From Anaerolineaceae bacterium (GTDB taxonomy: Bacteria > Chloroflexota > Anaerolineae > Anaerolineales > Anaerolineaceae), in assembly GCA_016841445.1 (NCBI GenBank), contig JAENZD010000001.1, positions 1,550,001 to 1,614,000 on the forward strand: DNA of 64,000 nt, in the 5' to 3' direction. Shown here piece after piece: positions 61,259 through 64,000 of the stretch. Position 1 is the stretch's first letter. The number at the start of each line of letters is the position of its first letter. The notes under the pieces were generated by a model that was not told where the DNA came from, made no database searches, and was given only the letters and a program-made list of their open reading frames with translations. The position numbers and the translations under genes are program-made.

Positions 61259-62398
61259 TCAGTTTAGAAGTTTATCCATTGCATCAACAACCCAATGGAC
61301 TTGTTCCTCTGACATCGCCGGATAGAGTGGCAAAGTTATTTCTCTCTGCGCAGTTTCCTCTGTTAACGGAAGCTGGTTATTCCTTGCGCGCCAATCATCT
61401 TCATAAATCCTGAAATGATGCACAGGTGGGTAATGCCAGCTCGTTTGAATGCCGCCCTCGCGCATGCCTGCCATAAAGGCCAGTTTATCTGTGCCTTTTG
61501 GAAGCAATACGGGAAAGATATAGTGGCTGCTTTCACCAGGATGTTCCTTGAAGGGCACACTGATTTGCGGGACCTGGTGAGAAATGCGCTGACGATAAAG
61601 CGATACAAGCGCTTCTCGCCGCTGATTTGCATCCCTGACTTTATTAAGCTGCACCCGACCCAAAGCTGAACGGATTTCATCAATTCGATAGTTATAGCCG
61701 AGATCAACCACATCATAGGTGTAAGCATGCCCCTTATGACGGTCCCACGTCAGGGTGGTCATACCGTGCGAACGGAGAATTTGGATTTTCTCAGCGACTG
61801 TATCATCGTCCGTGAGAAGCATCCCTCCCTCGCCCGTTGTCATATTCTTGTTGGCAAAGAAGCTGTAGCACCCGACACCGCCCCATGTACCCAATGCCCG
61901 TCCATCCAGTGACGCCCCCACCCCATGGGCAGCATCTTCGATAACGCTTAGCCCATGAGTTTCTGCGATTTGATTGATCAATGGCATATAGCACGCAAAA
62001 CCGCCGTAATGCATCACCATGATCGCTTTTGTTTTATTGGTGATCAATGATTGAATTGAATTTGGTGAAATATTCAGATCATCCAAACTTGCAATATCAG
62101 CGAAAATTGGATCTGCCCCGGTATAGCGGACGGCGTTCGCAGTCGCCACAAATGTCAGTGAGGGCAGGATCACCTCATCACCCGGACCAATCCCCATCGC
62201 CAAACAAGCCAAATGCAAGGCGGCTGTCGCATTGGTGACCGCGAATGCGTGCTTTGCACCGGTGAATGCTCGAAAATCGGCTTCAAACGCCTGTGTGACT
62301 GCGCCCATCGAAAGCCAACCGGAATGCACAACCTCGCGTACAGCCTCTTCCTCGTCAGAGGTAAAATTCACATCCGATAAAGGAACACGCCATTCCAC
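61259..62398 (-). CDS. DegT/DnrJ/EryC1/StrS aminotransferase
   Basis: A 379-residue PLP enzyme. Lys184 in 'GCYSFFANKNMTTGEGGML' is the cofactor lysine, 'VIEDAAHGVGA' supplies the Asp that holds the pyridine nitrogen, and 'NATAALHLA' binds phosphate. It transfers an amino group to a keto-sugar nucleotide, making an amino-deoxysugar for surface polysaccharide. It follows the nucleotidyltransferase gene by 3 bases and belongs to the same operon. Confidence 0.93.
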   Translation of the reverse strand: MEWRVPLSDVNFTSDEEEAVREVVHSGWLSMGAVTQAFEADFRAFTGAKHAFAVTNATAALHLACLAMGIGPGDEVILPSLTFVATANAVRYTGADPIFADIASLDDLNISPNSIQSLITNKTKAIMVMHYGGFACYMPLINQIAETHGLSVIEDAAHGVGASLDGRALGTWGGVGCYSFFANKNMTTGEGGMLLTDDDTVAEKIQILRSHGMTTLTWDRHKGHAYTYDVVDLGYNYRIDEIRSALGRVQLNKVRDANQRREALVSLYRQRISHQVPQISVPFKEHPGESSHYIFPVLLPKGTDKLAFMAGMREGGIQTSWHYPPVHHFRIYEDDWRARNNQLPLTEETAQREITLPLYPAMSEEQVHWVVDAMDKLLN

Positions 62399-62401
62399 AG
62401 G

Positions 62402-63115
62402 TTAGATCTCCGGTAAGAATTGTGAACGCATACTGTCAAAGTCCTTATTTGCCTGGGTATAATCTTCATGGTTTCCCAGGTCCATCCAGTATTCACTATA
62501 CGGATAACCAACCACCTTTTCTCCTGCTGCCAGTAATTTGCAAACGAGATCGGGAAAATCCAGGTATTCACCACTTTTGATATAATCCAGAACTCGGGGT
62601 TCAAAAATATACATCCCCATGCTGACCTTATAATCCAACACAGGTTTTTCGTGATAATCTGTGACCTGGTAATTGCTTGGGTCCAGATCGATCACACCCA
62701 GGTTGACTTTGTGCTGTCGTTCATGCATGGCGATCGTGCAAATACCACCCTGCTCATGGTGGAATTTAAAGAAATCATTGATGTCCAGCAGGGTCAACAC
62801 ATCGCCATTGCTGACCAGGAAAGTGCGATCCAGGTCCGGTACCAGTACCAGCGGACCCGCCGTTCCCAGGGGTTTCGGTTCAAAGGAATAGGTGATATCC
62901 AGATCAAACTGGGCACCATCCTGGAAAAATGCCTGCATCAACCCGGCCAGGTGACCGACAGTCAACACGATATGGTTGACCCCTCCCCGTTTTAATTGAC
63001 GCAGCAGGATTTCAAGGATGGTATATTCCCCGATCGGCATCATCGGTTTTGGTAAAACATAAGTGTAGGGTGCCAAACGTGTTCCACGTCCGCCGGCAAG
63101 AATAACTGCTTTCAC
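62402..63115 (-). CDS. Sugar-phosphate nucleotidyltransferase
   Basis: A 237-residue enzyme with the signature 'MKAVILAGGRGTRLAPYTYVLPKPMMPI': GGxGTRL plus the PKP lysine. The metal-binding Asp is in 'VSNGDVLTLLDI'. It joins a sugar-1-phosphate to NTP to give NDP-sugar; thymidylyl, cytidylyl or mannose-1-phosphate guanylyl type cannot be separated by eye. It overlaps the epimerase gene by 4 bases, so the three sugar genes are one operon. Confidence 0.9.
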   Translation of the reverse strand: MKAVILAGGRGTRLAPYTYVLPKPMMPIGEYTILEILLRQLKRGGVNHIVLTVGHLAGLMQAFFQDGAQFDLDITYSFEPKPLGTAGPLVLVPDLDRTFLVSNGDVLTLLDINDFFKFHHEQGGICTIAMHERQHKVNLGVIDLDPSNYQVTDYHEKPVLDYKVSMGMYIFEPRVLDYIKSGEYLDFPDLVCKLLAAGEKVVGYPYSEYWMDLGNHEDYTQANKDFDSMRSQFLPEI

Positions 63116-64000
63116 CTCTCGTACTCTCCAATTCTATACAAATCCAAATGCTCGCTGATCCAATCAATTGTTCGCGCAAGGCCCTCCCGGAAATCAATCC
63201 TGGGTTCCCAGCCCAACAGCTCCTGCGCTTTGCTGTTGTCAGACTGCAGCCGCATCACCTCAGATTTTTCAGGGCGCAATCGCGCTTCATCGACCACTAT
63301 TTTCACCGGTCTTCCAACCAGCTCAATCACCAGGTCCGCAAGCTCCTCAATCGTGATCTCTTCACCGTACCCCAGGTTGATCGTTTCTCCCGTCACTCCC
63401 GTGGACGCCGCAGCCCTAAGGAAACCATCGACTGTATCGCTCACGAATGTAAAGTCCCGTTTAGCATCAAGGTTACCCAGGTGGATCTCATCCTGCATCA
63501 GTGCCTGGGTGATGATCGTCGGGATCACCGCCCGCGCGGACTGCCCTGGACCGTAGGTATTGAAAGGCCGTACCGTCACCGCCTGCACATCAAATGCACG
63601 CCAGTAGCTTTCCACCAGCTTATCCGCCCCAATTTTGCTAGCTGAATACGGCGACTGCCCCTGCAGCGGATGCCTCTCATCAATCGGGACATACTGCGCT
63701 GTCCCGTACACCTCGCTTGTCGATGTGTGCACCAGCTGGCAGCCGTGTTCTCTGCATGCCTGCAGGACATTCAGCGTTCCAATCACATTGCTCTGTACAA
63801 CTTCAACCGGATGGATATACGAATACGGGATCGAGATCAGCGCACCCAGATGGAAAATGAGATCAACATCCTGGGCAGCATGATCCACAGCATCAGGATC
63901 CCGCAAATCACCAAAGACGAGTTCCAACTGCTCCTGAGACTCTCGGGGTAGAAACTTAAGCAGTCCCATTTCAGCATTGGATGTGTAACGTAAAAATGGG
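63112..64000 (-). CDS. NAD-dependent sugar epimerase/dehydratase (cut by window end)
   Basis: The frame is open to the last base, so the N-terminus with the GxxGxxG NAD site lies beyond the window; about 295 residues are seen. 'GDLRDPDAV', 'VDLIFHLGALISIPYSY', 'VHTSTSEVYG', and the YxxxK pair in 'QSPYSASKIGADKL' mark an extended short-chain dehydrogenase acting on NDP-sugars; 'TVRPFNTYGPGQ' follows. It is likely a 4,6-dehydratase or 4-epimerase feeding the aminotransferase. A start at 63969 would remove the visible upstream frame and is unlikely. Confidence 0.9.
   Translation of the reverse strand, partial: PFLRYTSNAEMGLLKFLPRESQEQLELVFGDLRDPDAVDHAAQDVDLIFHLGALISIPYSYIHPVEVVQSNVIGTLNVLQACREHGCQLVHTSTSEVYGTAQYVPIDERHPLQGQSPYSASKIGADKLVESYWRAFDVQAVTVRPFNTYGPGQSARAVIPTIITQALMQDEIHLGNLDAKRDFTFVSDTVDGFLRAAASTGVTGETINLGYGEEITIEELADLVIELVGRPVKIVVDEARLRPEKSEVMRLQSDNSKAQELLGWEPRIDFREGLARTIDWISEHLDLYRIGEYER

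Overview
The window looks like a chromosomal segment of an anaerobic, filamentous-type Chloroflexota bacterium (Anaerolineae-like). This rests on gene content only: a MalT/LAL-type LuxR regulator with an ABC exporter, SUMF1- and LysM-domain proteins with Pro/Thr linkers, a CSLREA beta-helix surface protein, a reductive-dehalogenase-like protein, and secreted proteins ending in a ...PL..K tail. GC content is moderate and no rRNA, integrase, IS transposase or CRISPR array is visible. One intact tRNA (Pro, CGG) is present.

Layout. 1-6.5 kb holds housekeeping and orphan genes: an ABC permease end, a CBS protein, a DUF457 membrane protein, a PlsC-like acyltransferase, a QueC-like PP-loop enzyme, and a membrane protein/XRE regulator pair with a clear promoter-operator. 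6.6-17.5 kb is a catabolic island: a three-subunit molybdenum hydroxylase, FdrA, DUF1116, a cyclase-family hydrolase, a GNAT-like protein, a thiolase-fold protein without the catalytic Cys, and its DUF35 partner. A convergent DUF2877 gene completes the FdrA/DUF1116/DUF2877 trio (oxamate carbamoyltransferase in E. coli). 17.9-28.2 kb carries a DEAD-box helicase, two lipoproteins and the LAL regulator-ABC exporter operon. 28.2-30.2 kb is a repeat-rich, gene-poor stretch with a frameshifted AT-rich gene between a tRNA-Pro and a degenerate 3' tRNA-like fragment. 30.3-43.9 kb holds the beta-helix protein, a lectin remnant, the dehalogenase-like protein, a PfkB kinase, MutL, a SUMF1 protein, a cNMP-binding protein, a radical SAM protein, a ZIP transporter, GlmS and a small tyrosine phosphatase.

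43.9-64 kb, almost all on the minus strand, is a cell-envelope and peptide-modification region. In transcription order it runs: nucleotide-sugar genes (epimerase, nucleotidyltransferase, DegT aminotransferase); a secreted protein; an ER/archaeal-type signal peptidase; a PqqD-like protein; a radical SAM/SPASM enzyme; a 52-residue Cys-containing peptide gene that I found by hand-translating the gap after the radical SAM gene; an HPr-kinase-like protein; a very large C25 (gingipain-like) secreted peptidase; three tandem secreted paralogues; a PF14907-type nucleotidyltransferase; a Wzz/BY-kinase; a LysM protein; and a phosphatase.

The most interesting candidate is this radical SAM-PqqD-HprK-signal peptidase-peptide cassette. 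It looks like an undescribed RiPP (ribosomally made, modified peptide) system placed inside an envelope/exopolysaccharide locus. The second is the Mo-hydroxylase/oxamate-type operon with the Cys-less thiolase. All functional statements come from reading motifs by eye; no database search was run.
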